From Alkalibacillus aidingensis (GTDB taxonomy: Bacteria > Bacillota > Bacilli > Bacillales > Alkalibacillaceae), in the NCBI RefSeq assembly GCF_014595945.1, contig NZ_JABXWU010000004.1, positions 125,572 to 189,571 on the forward strand: a DNA stretch of 64,000 bases, written 5' to 3'. The position numbers were made by a program, and so were the translations under genes. The notes under the pieces were generated by a model. That model was not told the DNA's origin. It did not search any database and saw only the letters and a program-made list of their open reading frames with translations. Shown here piece by piece: positions 44,852 through 53,655 of the stretch. The stretch's first letter is position 1; each line of letters opens with the position of its first letter.

Positions 44852-45667
44852 ATGGTGATTAGTAAAATTTCGAAACAAAAAAAGAATAGCAAACGTTACA
44901 ACATCTATATTGAACGACAAGGTCGTGATGAGTTTGCTTTTGGTGTGCATGAGGATCTACTAGTACGATATGAATTGCGTAAAGGAATGGACCTATCAGA
45001 AGCAAAAATGGCTGAAATTAAAGAGCAAGATGCGATGTACAAGTACTATACCCTGTCGATTAATTACTTAAGCTACCGGATGCGAGCTAAATCAGAAATC
45101 GTAAAGTATCTTGAGAAGAAAGAAGCGACAGATGAAGAGATTGCATTTGTAATTGAACGGCTTGAAAGAGAGAATCTTGTTGATGATTTAGCATTCAGTG
45201 AAGCCTATGTGCGAACGAAAATGAATACATCATCCAATGGTCCGAATCGAATTCGTCAAGAGCTCTACCAAAAGCATATATCAGAAGCTATGGTAGAACA
45301 AGCCCTAAAGTACTATACACAAGAAAAAGAGATCGAGAAATTAGTCAAACTTATTGAGAAGAAATTGACTGCTACGAGAAAAAAATCCTTTCAAGAACAA
45401 ATCAATCAGTTAAAACAGTCCTTATTACAAAAAGGCTTTTCATATGAAAGTATTGAAATCGCCCTAGAATCCATTGACCCAGGTGTAAATGAGGAAGAAG
45501 AAATGCAAGCTTTAACATACCAAGGGGAAAAGGCGTGGCGTAGATATGCTAGAAAGCATGAAGGTTATGAACTCAGCCAAAAAGTCAAAGCCTCACTTTA
45601 CCAAAAAGGCTTTCAATCAGATTTGATTAATCAATTTATTGAAGAGAAAGAAATGGAAGAGGAATAG
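44852..45667 (+). CDS. recX: Recombination regulator RecX
   Basis: A 271-residue modulator of RecA filaments. ATG 44852 follows TAGGAG. The three-helix RecX repeats are visible: LSYRMRAKSEIVKYLEKK ... RLERENLVDDLAFSEAYVRTKM in the first, GPNRIRQELYQKHI in the second, and LLQKGFSYESIEIALE and LYQKGFQSDLINQFIEE in later ones. The ~55-residue N-terminal extension and extra C-terminal repeats make it longer than proteobacterial RecX, which is normal for bacilli. Synteny with yfhF and yfhH supports the call. Confidence 0.94.
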   Translation: MVISKISKQKKNSKRYNIYIERQGRDEFAFGVHEDLLVRYELRKGMDLSEAKMAEIKEQDAMYKYYTLSINYLSYRMRAKSEIVKYLEKKEATDEEIAFVIERLERENLVDDLAFSEAYVRTKMNTSSNGPNRIRQELYQKHISEAMVEQALKYYTQEKEIEKLVKLIEKKLTATRKKSFQEQINQLKQSLLQKGFSYESIEIALESIDPGVNEEEEMQALTYQGEKAWRRYARKHEGYELSQKVKASLYQKGFQSDLINQFIEEKEMEEE

Positions 45668-45690
45668 GCATACACAGAAGGAGATAGGTT

Positions 45691-45733
45691 TTCCGGCGAA
45701 CACCGAATTCATTCAGTATTCGCCGGATTCTTT
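45691..45733. terminator. Terminator between recX and the SDR gene
   Basis: CCGGCGAA (45693-45700) pairs with TTCGCCGG (45719-45726), followed by ATTCTTT. It lies 25 bases after recX. Confidence 0.8.
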
Positions 45734-45801
45734 AATAATTCCTCGTTTTCGGTCTATTCCATAACCAACCGACAAGTGTTGTATCCACTTCACATTATCT
45801 T

Positions 45802-46461
45802 CTACTTATCTACATGAATCTCCGCGCGGCCATCATCTTGATTAATAATCTGTTTCGCATAATCTTCTGGTGATGGTAAGACGGATGGGTCAGGAACATA
45901 ATCACTTTCATTCCAAAACGGTGTATTCATTCCTCCCATGTAGACAGCAGTTACGGCAATGTCCTCATCAGCCCATTCTTTTTGTAGACTTTCAGTAAAT
46001 CCACGTTGAGCGTATTTACTTGCACAATAAGCTGACTCTTTAACTTTCCCAGTTAATCCAGCTGTGGAAATGATATTTAATACACGTCCTTGATTTTGAT
46101 TAACCGATTCAATGAAGTGCTTGGTCATGTAAATCATGCCATGAACGTTGACATTAACCATTGTATCGATTTCTTGTTTAGTTAATTGATCAATTGTATC
46201 GAAAAAGCCGACACCAGCATTATTAATTAATACATCAACATCTGTTAAGTTGCTTGCTAGTTTTTCGACAGCTTCCCAGTCAGTAATGTCACAAGTATGG
46301 ATACTGGCTTGTTGTCCTTGTTCTTCAATTAGCTGTTTCGTTTCAGCAAGCTTGTTTTCATTTCTTCCTACTAAATAAATATAATAATCTGCTTTAGCGT
46401 ATGCCAAGGCTAGGGCTTGTCCTAATCCAGAACCAGCGCCTGTAATTAATGCTTTTTTCAT
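45802..46461 (-). CDS. Short-chain dehydrogenase/reductase
   Basis: A 219-residue classical SDR. ATG 46461 follows GGAGG; the longer frame has no site. The cofactor motif is TGAGSGLGQA, followed by the structural NNAGVG and the catalytic Ser-Tyr-Lys set in IISTAGL and YCASKYA. The Arg/Asn pair after the first strand (VGRNENKL) suggests NADP(H). The C-terminus ends soon after QIINQDDGRAEIHVDK, so it is a little short for the family. The substrate cannot be assigned. It is inserted between recX and yfhH relative to B. subtilis. Confidence 0.92.
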   Translation of the reverse strand: MKKALITGAGSGLGQALALAYAKADYYIYLVGRNENKLAETKQLIEEQGQQASIHTCDITDWEAVEKLASNLTDVDVLINNAGVGFFDTIDQLTKQEIDTMVNVNVHGMIYMTKHFIESVNQNQGRVLNIISTAGLTGKVKESAYCASKYAQRGFTESLQKEWADEDIAVTAVYMGGMNTPFWNESDYVPDPSVLPSPEDYAKQIINQDDGRAEIHVDK

Positions 46462-46552
46462 GTTGAAAACCTCCATATATTTCTAAAGTATTTTTATTAT
46501 GCCGAAATTTTGATACGATGTAAAATGGAATGTGACGAAAGGGGAATTAATT

Positions 46553-46885
46553 ATGCAACGTCGATATAGTGATTATACAGTTGAAGAGCTTGAAAAAGAG
46601 ATTGCTGAATTAACTGAGAAGGCCCAGAAGGCTGAACAAATGGGAATGGTCAACGAATATGCGGTTTATCAACGTAAGATTGTTATGGCTAAATCTTACA
46701 CGATGAATCCTAAGAAATATAGAAAAGGACAAGTTTATGAGATCGTTGGTTCTCCAGGTGAGACATTTGAGATCAGTTATATGAACGGAATTTTCGCCTG
46801 GGGTTATCGAAAAGATCAAGAAGGCAATACGATCAATACTCAAGAAGCCCTTCCGATTGCCTTGTTAATTATGCAAGTAAAATAA
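46553..46885 (+). CDS. yfhH: YfhH-family protein (DUF1811)
   Basis: A 110-residue cytosolic protein. ATG 46553 follows AAAGGGGA. The N-terminal helical hairpin (YSDYTVEELEKEIAELTEKAQKAEQMG in part) and the beta-barrel-like C-terminus (GQVYEIVGSPGETFEISYMNGIFAWGYR in part) match YfhH/DUF1811, a two-domain protein of unknown function. Position after recX agrees with B. subtilis gene order. Confidence 0.88.
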   Translation: MQRRYSDYTVEELEKEIAELTEKAQKAEQMGMVNEYAVYQRKIVMAKSYTMNPKKYRKGQVYEIVGSPGETFEISYMNGIFAWGYRKDQEGNTINTQEALPIALLIMQVK

Positions 46886-46895
46886 AAGTTTACAG

Positions 46896-47004
46896 AGGCT
46901 GGGACATAATTAAGTGCAATCATGCTAAAGACGAATGAAGCCTAGTTTAATGCAGTCAATCTGCATTTTAAATGATCTTTAGCTGAACACTTTTGCCCCA
47001 GTCT
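46896..47004. repeat. Nested palindromic element starting AGGCTGGGACA
   Basis: Three nested stems lie between the convergent yfhH and yfhP genes: AGGCTGGGACA (46896-46906) with TGCCCCAGTCT (46994-47004); GCTAAAGA (46924-46931) with TCTTTAGC (46976-46983); and AATGCAG (46949-46955) with CTGCATT (46961-46967). GGCTGGGACA palindromes are widespread in Firmicutes intergenic regions (memory). It probably also serves as a shared terminator. Confidence 0.68.
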
Positions 47005-47011
47005 GATTAAT

Positions 47012-47989
47012 TTATGAAAGTGGTTCAAGCTTCTTCTGAAGTTTATCCTCAGAGTAAACCCAACCGGTATAAGATGAAATGATATTATAAAATTTATCGA
47101 TTGCAACGATCGCTACAAATGGATAGTGCCCGTGAGAGCGATAGCGCAAGTCTATAAAACGTATTTCCGTATAATCGTCATAGCGATCAATTTCGTAACG
47201 ATACATAGGTGAGAAATCTATGAAGGCTTTAACATTCTTATCCTGAAAAGCTGCATTCATTTCAGCCGTGTTTGGTAGTGGTATTTTTCTAAATGTATCT
47301 TTGATATCAATATGTCCATGATCGTAATCAGCCACATAATAGTAATCAGTCGCCTCAACAATAACTCGCCATTTATTATGATTAATCGTTGGTTGAGTAA
47401 TGATTCTTTGAGCATCGGAAAAGTGTTTGTTTAGTATATCTGTAATTTCTTTCTTGTCGTAAAATCGTTTAATATAATATAGGAAAACGATGAAAAAGAC
47501 AATTAAGTAAGTAACAGCAGGGTCTGCTCCTAAAAGCCATGCAAATCCTCCAGCCAGAAATAGAAAAAATATATAAGGGTCAAAAGTGCTGATCCAACCT
47601 AAGGCAATCCATTTATTCGTAAACGGCTTTAATGCTTGTGTTCCATACGCATTAAAAATATCGACAAACACGTGGAAGATAACCGAAAAAAGTATCCATA
47701 GCCATAAGTTTAAAAAGGCGACTTCAGGGTAGAAGAAATAAATTGCTAATGAAACCAGCACACTCCAAATAAGTACGGCTAATGGTGAATGGGAAGAGCC
47801 CCGGTGATGCCGAATGTAGGTTGCATTGTCCTTAAATTTAAATAATGTATCAAAATCAGGAGCGTGCGAGCCAATCACTGCCCCTATTAACACAGCATGG
47901 GCTAAGGATGGATCCTGTTGAACAGCAGGGTCTAATGTCGCTAATCCACCTACGGCAAAGCCCATGGTGATATGGGTTGCTGTATCCAA
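47012..47989 (-). CDS. yfhP: YfhP-family membrane-bound metal-dependent hydrolase-like protein
   Basis: A 325-residue protein starting at TTG 47989 after AAAGGAGG. The N-terminal half has four to five helices and the YdjM/LexA-binding-inner-membrane type motifs MDTATHITMGFAVGG, GSHAPDFDTLFKF and RHHRGSSHSPLAVL, with conserved His and Asp that probably bind metal. The C-terminal ~140 residues are soluble (YYYVADYDHGHIDIKDTFRKIP in part). In B. subtilis yfhP neighbours mutY, as here, divergently. Its biochemical activity is unproved. Confidence 0.9.
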   Translation of the reverse strand: MDTATHITMGFAVGGLATLDPAVQQDPSLAHAVLIGAVIGSHAPDFDTLFKFKDNATYIRHHRGSSHSPLAVLIWSVLVSLAIYFFYPEVAFLNLWLWILFSVIFHVFVDIFNAYGTQALKPFTNKWIALGWISTFDPYIFFLFLAGGFAWLLGADPAVTYLIVFFIVFLYYIKRFYDKKEITDILNKHFSDAQRIITQPTINHNKWRVIVEATDYYYVADYDHGHIDIKDTFRKIPLPNTAEMNAAFQDKNVKAFIDFSPMYRYEIDRYDDYTEIRFIDLRYRSHGHYPFVAIVAIDKFYNIISSYTGWVYSEDKLQKKLEPLS

Positions 47990-48024
47990 TGGTTTGTACC
48001 TCCTTTACTAGATAGGTGATCAAA

Positions 48025-49110
48025 TTGACTAATTCTATCCATTTTTCTATACCCATTATATTTAATGCAGAATCGTTTCAACAAGATTTAATTCATTGGT
48101 ACCAGAAAGAAAAACGAGATTTACCTTGGAGACAAAATCAAGATCCCTATCGTATCTGGGTATCAGAAATTATGCTCCAACAAACTCAAGTTGATACAGT
48201 TATTCCTTATTTTGAACAGTTTATGGAACGTTATCCTACCGTATATGATCTAGCTAAAGCAGACGAACAAGAAGTACTGAAGTCTTGGGAAGGTCTTGGC
48301 TATTATTCCCGTGCACGCAATTTACATTCAGCGGTTAGAGAAGTTGTGCAAGAATACGGTGGAGAAGTCCCTTGTGAAAAAAGTGAAATTAAAAAGTTAA
48401 AAGGCGTTGGCCCTTATACACAAGGAGCCATTTTGAGTATTGCATATGGCCAGCCTGAGCCTGCTGTTGATGGTAATGTTATGCGTGTAATGTCAAGAAT
48501 TTTACAGATTGAAGAAGATATTGCACAAGCGAAAACGAAAAAAATATTCGAAGACGTTGTCAAAACGGTCATCTCTAAAGAAGACCCGTCTTCTTTTAAT
48601 CAAGGATTAATGGAATTAGGTGCACTAATATGTCGCCCAACTAACCCCAAGTGTGAGATCTGTCCAGTAAAAGAGCACTGTACGGCTTTTGAAAAAGACA
48701 TTCAAGATCAATTACCGATTAAGACGAAAAAGAAGAAACAAAAGCGAGAAGCTTTCTTCACTTTAATTTTGCAAGATCAACAGGGCCGTTATTTAATACA
48801 AAAACGTCCCGAACAAGGTTTGCTAGCTAATATGTGGGAGTTTCCCTTAGTCTCAAAAGCTGAAGCAACTGAAGCTGATGTCCTTAATTGGTTAAAAGCA
48901 GATTATGGTCTTGAAGTTGAAGTGGATGAAAAAGGAGAACAAGTTAGACATGTATTCTCCCATGTTATTTGGGAGCTTGATGTTATAAAAGTCAAGATTA
49001 TAAAAGGACATGCACCTGAGGGTTTAGGTAAGTTTGTAACGGTAGATGAGCTATCTCACTATCCTTTTCCTAATGTCCAGCAAAAGGTGATCAATCACCA
49101 TTTGTTATAA
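48025..49110 (+). CDS. mutY: A/G-specific adenine glycosylase MutY
   Basis: A 361-residue DNA repair enzyme that removes adenine mispaired with 8-oxoguanine. I prefer TTG 48025 because AGGTGATC, a perfect match to the 16S 3' end, lies at the right distance; GTG 48016 overlaps that site. Motifs: the catalytic Glu region WVSEIMLQQTQVDTVIPYF (in part), the HhH KKLKGVGPYTQGAIL with the Asp in PAVDGNV, and the FeS loop CRPTNPKCEICPVKEHC. The C-terminal Nudix-like domain (~230-361) reads 8-oxoG (FTLILQDQQGRYLIQKRPEQGLLANMWEFP in part). Confidence 0.95.
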   Translation: MTNSIHFSIPIIFNAESFQQDLIHWYQKEKRDLPWRQNQDPYRIWVSEIMLQQTQVDTVIPYFEQFMERYPTVYDLAKADEQEVLKSWEGLGYYSRARNLHSAVREVVQEYGGEVPCEKSEIKKLKGVGPYTQGAILSIAYGQPEPAVDGNVMRVMSRILQIEEDIAQAKTKKIFEDVVKTVISKEDPSSFNQGLMELGALICRPTNPKCEICPVKEHCTAFEKDIQDQLPIKTKKKKQKREAFFTLILQDQQGRYLIQKRPEQGLLANMWEFPLVSKAEATEADVLNWLKADYGLEVEVDEKGEQVRHVFSHVIWELDVIKVKIIKGHAPEGLGKFVTVDELSHYPFPNVQQKVINHHLL

Positions 49111-49127
49111 TGGATTTTTTTGGCAAA

Positions 49128-49156
49128 GTATTTTTGGATAAACCGCTCGCATTATG
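49128..49156 (+). promoter_or_regulatory. Candidate sigma-G promoter of sspE
   Basis: GTATT (49128-49132), a 17-base spacer and CATTATG (49150-49156) approximate the sigma-G consensus. SASP genes are known sigma-G targets. Confidence 0.55.
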
Positions 49157-49186
49157 GTTAGATTATCAAATGCGGAGGTGATATAG

Positions 49187-49384
49187 ATGGCTAAAAAGAA
49201 CAACAGAACTCAAGCTGGTACAAACGCACAAAAAGTAAGACAACAAAACCAACAAGCAGCACAAGGCCAACAGTTCAATGAGGAATTTGCTGCTGAGACT
49301 AACGCGCAAGAAGTTAAGCGTCAAAACCAACAGTCTCAACAAAAGAAAAACCAAAATCAAAACCAAAACCAAAACCAACAATAA
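49187..49384 (+). CDS. sspE: Gamma-type small acid-soluble spore protein
   Basis: A 65-residue Gln/Asn-rich spore-core protein that serves as an amino-acid store for germination. ATG 49187 follows the near-perfect GGAGGTGAT. It has two repeats (TNAQKVRQQNQQAAQGQQFNEEFAAE and TNAQEVKRQNQQ, cited in part); each FNEEFAAET-like stretch is the GPR protease site of gamma SASPs. The C-terminus is a run of QN pairs. The gene is flanked by its own sigma-G-like promoter and a strong terminator. Confidence 0.95.
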   Translation: MAKKNNRTQAGTNAQKVRQQNQQAAQGQQFNEEFAAETNAQEVKRQNQQSQQKKNQNQNQNQNQQ

Positions 49385-49399
49385 CAAAGTGAATACTGA

Positions 49400-49434
49400 A
49401 GAAGCACTCCCAACTAGTAGGAGTGCTTCTTTTC
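49400..49434 (+). terminator. Terminator of sspE
   Basis: GAAGCACTCC (49401-49410) pairs with GGAGTGCTTC (49420-49429), followed by TTTTC. Confidence 0.93.
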
Positions 49435-49551
49435 TGATACATAATCTTAAAGCTCGACAATCGAATTCAAAACGTGGTTATGTTACAATGTCGATATTAA
49501 TAATATCTAAAATAAAGGAACGCCAGTGGTTGTAGAAAGTAGGTTTGAGAT

Positions 49552-50082
49552 ATGATCATCCCAAAGGACGGAGAAAAAATTGAAATACAAAGTTATAAGC
49601 ACAATGGAACGTTACACCGTGTTTGGGAAGAAACAACCGTGCTAAAAAGTCAATCAAATATTATTATTGGTGGCAATGACCATGTTAAAGTAACTGAAAG
49701 TGATGGTCGAACGTGGCGAACTAGAGAGCCTGCTATTACTTATTTTACGAGCTTGAACTGGTTTAATATTATCTCTATGATTCGAAATGATGGCGTATAT
49801 TATTATTGTAATATTAGTTCACCTTACGTTGTTGACCATGAGGCGCTTAAGTATATTGACTACGATTTGGATATCAAAGTGTTTCCTGACCAAACTTATA
49901 AAATTTTGGATGAAGATGAATTTGAGCAACATCGAAAGCAAATGCAGTACCCAGACGTTTTACAAAAAATACTTTATAAGCAGCTAAGAATACTCGAACA
50001 TTGGGTGCATCAAAGGAAAGGGCCTTTCGAACCTGACTTTGCTGAAAGATGGTATGAGCACTTTTTAACTTATTCTAATTAA
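49552..50082 (+). CDS. ygaC: DUF402 nucleoside tri-/diphosphatase (YgaC/Ntdp)
   Basis: A 176-residue protein closely matching my recollection of B. subtilis YgaC along its length: [60 protein letters not shown] and [17 protein letters not shown] are all in place. The DUF402 barrel binds divalent metal through the Tyr/Asp/Glu-rich DYDLDIKV strand; Staphylococcus Ntdp homologues hydrolyse nucleoside tri- and diphosphates. The position between sspE and ygaD is as in B. subtilis. Confidence 0.93.
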   Translation: MIIPKDGEKIEIQSYKHNGTLHRVWEETTVLKSQSNIIIGGNDHVKVTESDGRTWRTREPAITYFTSLNWFNIISMIRNDGVYYYCNISSPYVVDHEALKYIDYDLDIKVFPDQTYKILDEDEFEQHRKQMQYPDVLQKILYKQLRILEHWVHQRKGPFEPDFAERWYEHFLTYSN

Positions 50083-50104
50083 TGTGTGGTTGATTGATTA
50101 AATC

Positions 50105-50130
50105 ACTCGTCGGATGACGAGTTTTCTTTT
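50105..50130 (+). terminator. Terminator of ygaC
   Basis: ACTCGTC (50105-50111) and GACGAGT (50116-50122) flank a four-base loop, followed by TTTCTTTT. Confidence 0.85.
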
Positions 50131-50135
50131 GTTTT

Positions 50136-50344
50136 AGGCTCTGTTAAAGTCCGTTGTTGTTATGGTGATTCGCTTCCGGTGGACGCTTTCCGCGGGCACG
50201 GCTTCAGCTAACTTGGGAAGAAAAGCGTTTCCCAAGTGGATCTTCAGCTCGTGCTGTTCCCGCAGGAGTCGCCACCTTCGCTCCCACCATACAACAACTA
50301 AGCGAAAATCTTCTTATTATCAACACTAAGCTTTAACAGAGCCT
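50136..50344. mobile_element. MITE-like element, 209 bp, with 14-bp inverted ends and 6-bp target duplication
   Basis: The ends AGGCTCTGTTAAAG (50136-50149) and CTTTAACAGAGCCT (50331-50344) are perfect inverted repeats. TGTTTT occurs immediately outside both ends (50130-50135 and 50345-50350), a likely target-site duplication. The interior is GC-rich, unlike its surroundings, with further inverted segments (CTTGGGAA/TTCCCAAG; GTTGTTG...CAACAAC), so the whole can fold as one long hairpin. It carries no ORF. The core CGCTTTCCGCGGGCACGG recalls a repeat common in Bacillaceae genomes (memory). Confidence 0.85.
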
Positions 50345-50369
50345 TGTTTTAAAAGAGAGTTGGTGAGAA

Positions 50370-52139
50370 ATGTATAGTATTAAAAGGTATTTATATTTTG
50401 TTAAACCGTATAAGTGGAAGGTTATATTAACGATTTTAATCGGGTTGGTTAAATTTGGGATTCCCTTAATGCTGCCACTCATTTACATGTATGTTATTGA
50501 TGATATTATCGACACGGACATGAGCGCATCTGATAAAACAGAACAGCTCTTGTGGGTGATGGGAATTGCCTTATTCGTATTTTTAATTTTACGTCCACCC
50601 GTCGAATATTATAGACAATATTTAGCGCAATACGTAAGTAGCAAGATTTTATTCGATATACGTGATCGATTATTTGATCACATCCAAAAACTAAGCTTGA
50701 AGTTTTATTCTAAAACCAAAACCGGTGAAGTGATTTCTCGAGTTATTCATGATGTAGAGCAAACTAAGACATTTGTTGTCACAGGGCTGATGAACATTTG
50801 GTTGGATATGGCGACGATTATCATTGCTGTATCGATCATGCTGACATTAGATCCTATTTTAACTTTAATTGCAATTATTTTATTCCCGGTATACGGTTAT
50901 TCAGTTAAATATTTTTATTCCCGATTACGTCAACTGACTCGAGCCAGGTCACAAGCTTTAGCTGAGGTACAAGGTCATTTGCATGAACGGGTTCAAGGGA
51001 TGCCTGTAATTCGAGGCTTTGCTTTAGAAGACCATGCTCAAGGAGAATTCGATGTTCAAAATAGGAAATACCTTGATCGTGCACTTAAGTTTACGAGTTG
51101 GAATGCTAAGTCATACGCTGTGACGCACACAATTACAGATATCGCACCTTTATTAGTGGTTGCAGTTGGAGGTTATTTAGTCATTGGGGAGATTGTAACT
51201 GTCGGGGTGCTAGTTGCTTTCATATCCTATATGGCCCAAGTTTATAATCCACTTCGCCGTTTAGTGAACAGCATGACTCAGCTAACTCAAGCCCATGCCT
51301 CAATGGACCGTGTTTTTGAGTTTATGGATGAGGAGTATGATGTTACTGATAAACCAAACGCGAAAACGTTAGAACAAGTTCATGGAGATGTCACGTTTGA
51401 AAATGTGTCGTTTCGCTATGATGAAGAGGAAGAAGAAGTCCTTCATCATGTTAATTTATCGATTCCTAAAGGGGAAACGGTTGCTTTTGTCGGTATGAGT
51501 GGTGGAGGTAAATCAACCTTGGTTAGTTTAATTCCACGCTTTTATGATGTGACTAGTGGTTCAATTAAAATCGATGGAATAGATATACGTGACCTTAAAG
51601 CACGTTCATTACGTGATCAAATCGGGATGGTATTACAAGATAATATTTTATTCAGTGATTCTGTTGAGATGAACATACGTATGGGAAAACCAGATGCGAC
51701 AAACGAAGAAGTCGTTGCAGCAGCTAAAGCTGCTAATGCTCATGACTTTATTATGGATTTTCCAGACGGTTATGAAACTCTCGTTGGTGAACGTGGGGTT
51801 AAACTATCAGGTGGACAAAAGCAGCGTATTGCTATTGCTCGTGTTTTCTTAAAAAATCCACCACTTTTAATTTTAGACGAAGCGACGTCTGCACTTGATT
51901 TGGAAAGTGAACACTTGATCCAAGAAGCTTTGGATAAATTGGCACACAACCGTACCACATTCGTTGTTGCCCACCGATTATCAACCATTACACATGCCGA
52001 TCGAATTGTGTTAATTAATAATGGAGTTATAAAAGAAGAGGGAACCCATGATGAGTTAATGCGTAAGAAGGGCTTATATTACGATTTATTCCAAGTACAA
52101 GAGTTGGATCAAGTTGAAGATCCGAAAGTTATTAGATAG
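50370..52139 (+). CDS. ygaD: ABC exporter with fused membrane and ATPase domains (YgaD)
   Basis: A 589-residue half-transporter that acts as a dimer. The membrane domain (1-320) has six helices and [13 protein letters not shown] and [19 protein letters not shown] couplers. The ATPase domain (335-575) has Walker [10 protein letters not shown], signature KLSGGQKQR, Walker [13 protein letters not shown] and the switch VVAHRLST. This is the MsbA/BmrA-type multidrug or lipid exporter family. The position after ygaC gives the symbol. A MITE-like element lies just upstream of the gene and may carry or disturb its promoter. Confidence 0.93.
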   Translation: MYSIKRYLYFVKPYKWKVILTILIGLVKFGIPLMLPLIYMYVIDDIIDTDMSASDKTEQLLWVMGIALFVFLILRPPVEYYRQYLAQYVSSKILFDIRDRLFDHIQKLSLKFYSKTKTGEVISRVIHDVEQTKTFVVTGLMNIWLDMATIIIAVSIMLTLDPILTLIAIILFPVYGYSVKYFYSRLRQLTRARSQALAEVQGHLHERVQGMPVIRGFALEDHAQGEFDVQNRKYLDRALKFTSWNAKSYAVTHTITDIAPLLVVAVGGYLVIGEIVTVGVLVAFISYMAQVYNPLRRLVNSMTQLTQAHASMDRVFEFMDEEYDVTDKPNAKTLEQVHGDVTFENVSFRYDEEEEEVLHHVNLSIPKGETVAFVGMSGGGKSTLVSLIPRFYDVTSGSIKIDGIDIRDLKARSLRDQIGMVLQDNILFSDSVEMNIRMGKPDATNEEVVAAAKAANAHDFIMDFPDGYETLVGERGVKLSGGQKQRIAIARVFLKNPPLLILDEATSALDLESEHLIQEALDKLAHNRTTFVVAHRLSTITHADRIVLINNGVIKEEGTHDELMRKKGLYYDLFQVQELDQVEDPKVIR

Positions 52140-52144
52140 ACGTC

Positions 52145-52185
52145 AGCACCTAGGCAGCGAAAAGAGTGATGCCTAGGTGCTTTTC
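52145..52185 (+). terminator. Terminator of ygaD
   Basis: AGCACCTAGGCA (52145-52156) pairs with TGCCTAGGTGCT (52170-52181), followed by TTT. Confidence 0.93.
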
Positions 52186-52223
52186 TAATTATGATGAGTT
52201 TGTGATTGAGATGACTTGATTGA

Positions 52224-52585
52224 GGTCTAATTGACGATAAGAGGTAGAAACAGGGGAGGATCGTTAATTAGAAGAGGTCTAATTGACGATAAGCGGTAGA
52301 AACAGGGGAGGATCGTTAATTAGAAGAGGTCTAATTGACGATAAGAGGTAGAAACAGGGGAGGATCGTTAATTAGAAGAGGTCTAATTGACGATAAGAGG
52401 TAGAAACAGGGGAGGATCGTTAATTAGAAGAAGTCTAATTGACGATAAGAGGTAGAAACAGGGGAGGATCGTTAATTAGAAGAAGTCTAATTGACGATAA
52501 GAGGTAAAATCAAGGGAGGATCGTTAATTATAAGCACCCTAATTAACGAATTGGGGTAAAAAAGGTGAGAAACGTAATTAGCAGC
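52224..52585. repeat. Seven 52-bp hairpin repeats (near-identical array)
   Basis: Units start at 52224, 52276, 52328, 52380, 52432 and 52484, exactly 52 bases apart; the first five are almost identical, the sixth has a few changes and a seventh is decayed. Each unit holds TCTAATTGACGAT and, at offset 35, ATCGTTAATTAGA, its near reverse complement, with a purine-rich loop (AAGAGGTAGAAACAGGGGAG). The rest of the 565-base gap holds the ygaD terminator and the promoter region of the MoxR gene. Confidence 0.93.
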
Positions 52586-52704
52586 TGAACGACTCAGAAA
52601 GTTGACGAGCAAACAATAAAGCATATCAAAATTTGTTATTTTATGTTACTCTATTAGAATAATAATCAGAAAAATTTTATAATTAATAAAGTGGAGGGAT
52701 CAAC

Positions 52705-53655
52705 TTGTCTATTCAACACAATGTAGAAAAAATGAAAGAACAAATAGGTCGAGTTATTATTGGAAAAGGAGAAGTGGTTGAACTCTTAATGAATGCTTTT
52801 ATGAACCAAGGTCATGTCTTATTAGAAAGTGTACCTGGTACAGGAAAAACCATGCTAGCAAAGGCGATTGCTAAGTCTGTCGAGGGAGACTTTCAGCGCA
52901 TCCAATTTACCCCGGATGTCTTACCCTCTGATGTATCAGGGATCCAGTATTTTAACCCTAAGGAACAACAATTTGAGTTACGAGTTGGTCCAGTAAAGAC
53001 AAACGTTTTGTTAGCTGATGAAATTAACCGTGCCACGCCACGTACGCAATCGGCTCTTTTAGAAGTGATGGAGGAAAAACAAGTAACGATTGACGGGGAG
53101 ACGGTACAGATCCCACAGCCATTTATCGTATTAGCTACTCAAAATCCGATCGAGTCACAGCAAGGAACCTTTGATTTGCCAGAAGCACAGATGGATCGCT
53201 TCTTTATGAAGGTTGATTTAGGTTATCCCTCTTTTGAAGATGAGAAGATCATGATGAAAAGTCACCGTGCATCAAATCCGTTAGATGAGTTGTCGGCCAT
53301 CTTTACGAAGGAGAATATGATTGGTTTTCAAGAGGAAGTTAAGAACATTAAAGTATCTACAGTTATTGAAGACTACATATTGAAAATAGTACATGCCACA
53401 AGAGAACATCGTTATGTTGATGTAGGTATTAGTCCACGTGGAACACTAGCTTTCATGAGAGCTGCACAAGGAAATGCAGCCATAAAAGGTCGTGATTATG
53501 TCACTCCTGATGATGTGAAGCTAGTTGCTCCTTTCGTTTTATCGCACCGTTTAGTACTTAGCCTTGATGGGTCGACGGTTAATTCCCAGTTAGATGTGCT
53601 TCAAGATGTTTTAGAAGGTGTTGAAGTTCCAGCAGAGTACGGAGTTGTAGAATAA
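52705..53655 (+). CDS. yeaC: MoxR-family AAA+ ATPase (YeaC-like)
   Basis: A 316-residue AAA+ chaperone-like ATPase. The start is TTG 52705 after GGAGGGAT. Walker A is ESVPGTGKTML, Walker B is VLLADEINRA, sensor 1 is VLATQNPIE and the arginine region is MDRFFMKV. The C-terminal lid (ISPRGTLAFMRAAQ) is typical of MoxR. It overlaps the DUF58 gene by one base, and a membrane protein gene follows. MoxR/DUF58 pairs are thought to assist cofactor or protein maturation at the envelope; the client is unknown. Confidence 0.93.
   Translation: MSIQHNVEKMKEQIGRVIIGKGEVVELLMNAFMNQGHVLLESVPGTGKTMLAKAIAKSVEGDFQRIQFTPDVLPSDVSGIQYFNPKEQQFELRVGPVKTNVLLADEINRATPRTQSALLEVMEEKQVTIDGETVQIPQPFIVLATQNPIESQQGTFDLPEAQMDRFFMKVDLGYPSFEDEKIMMKSHRASNPLDELSAIFTKENMIGFQEEVKNIKVSTVIEDYILKIVHATREHRYVDVGISPRGTLAFMRAAQGNAAIKGRDYVTPDDVKLVAPFVLSHRLVLSLDGSTVNSQLDVLQDVLEGVEVPAEYGVVE

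Noticed and set aside
52224..52585. CRISPR array
   Set aside because: Units are contiguous and identical across their full 52 bases, with no unique spacers and no cas genes nearby.
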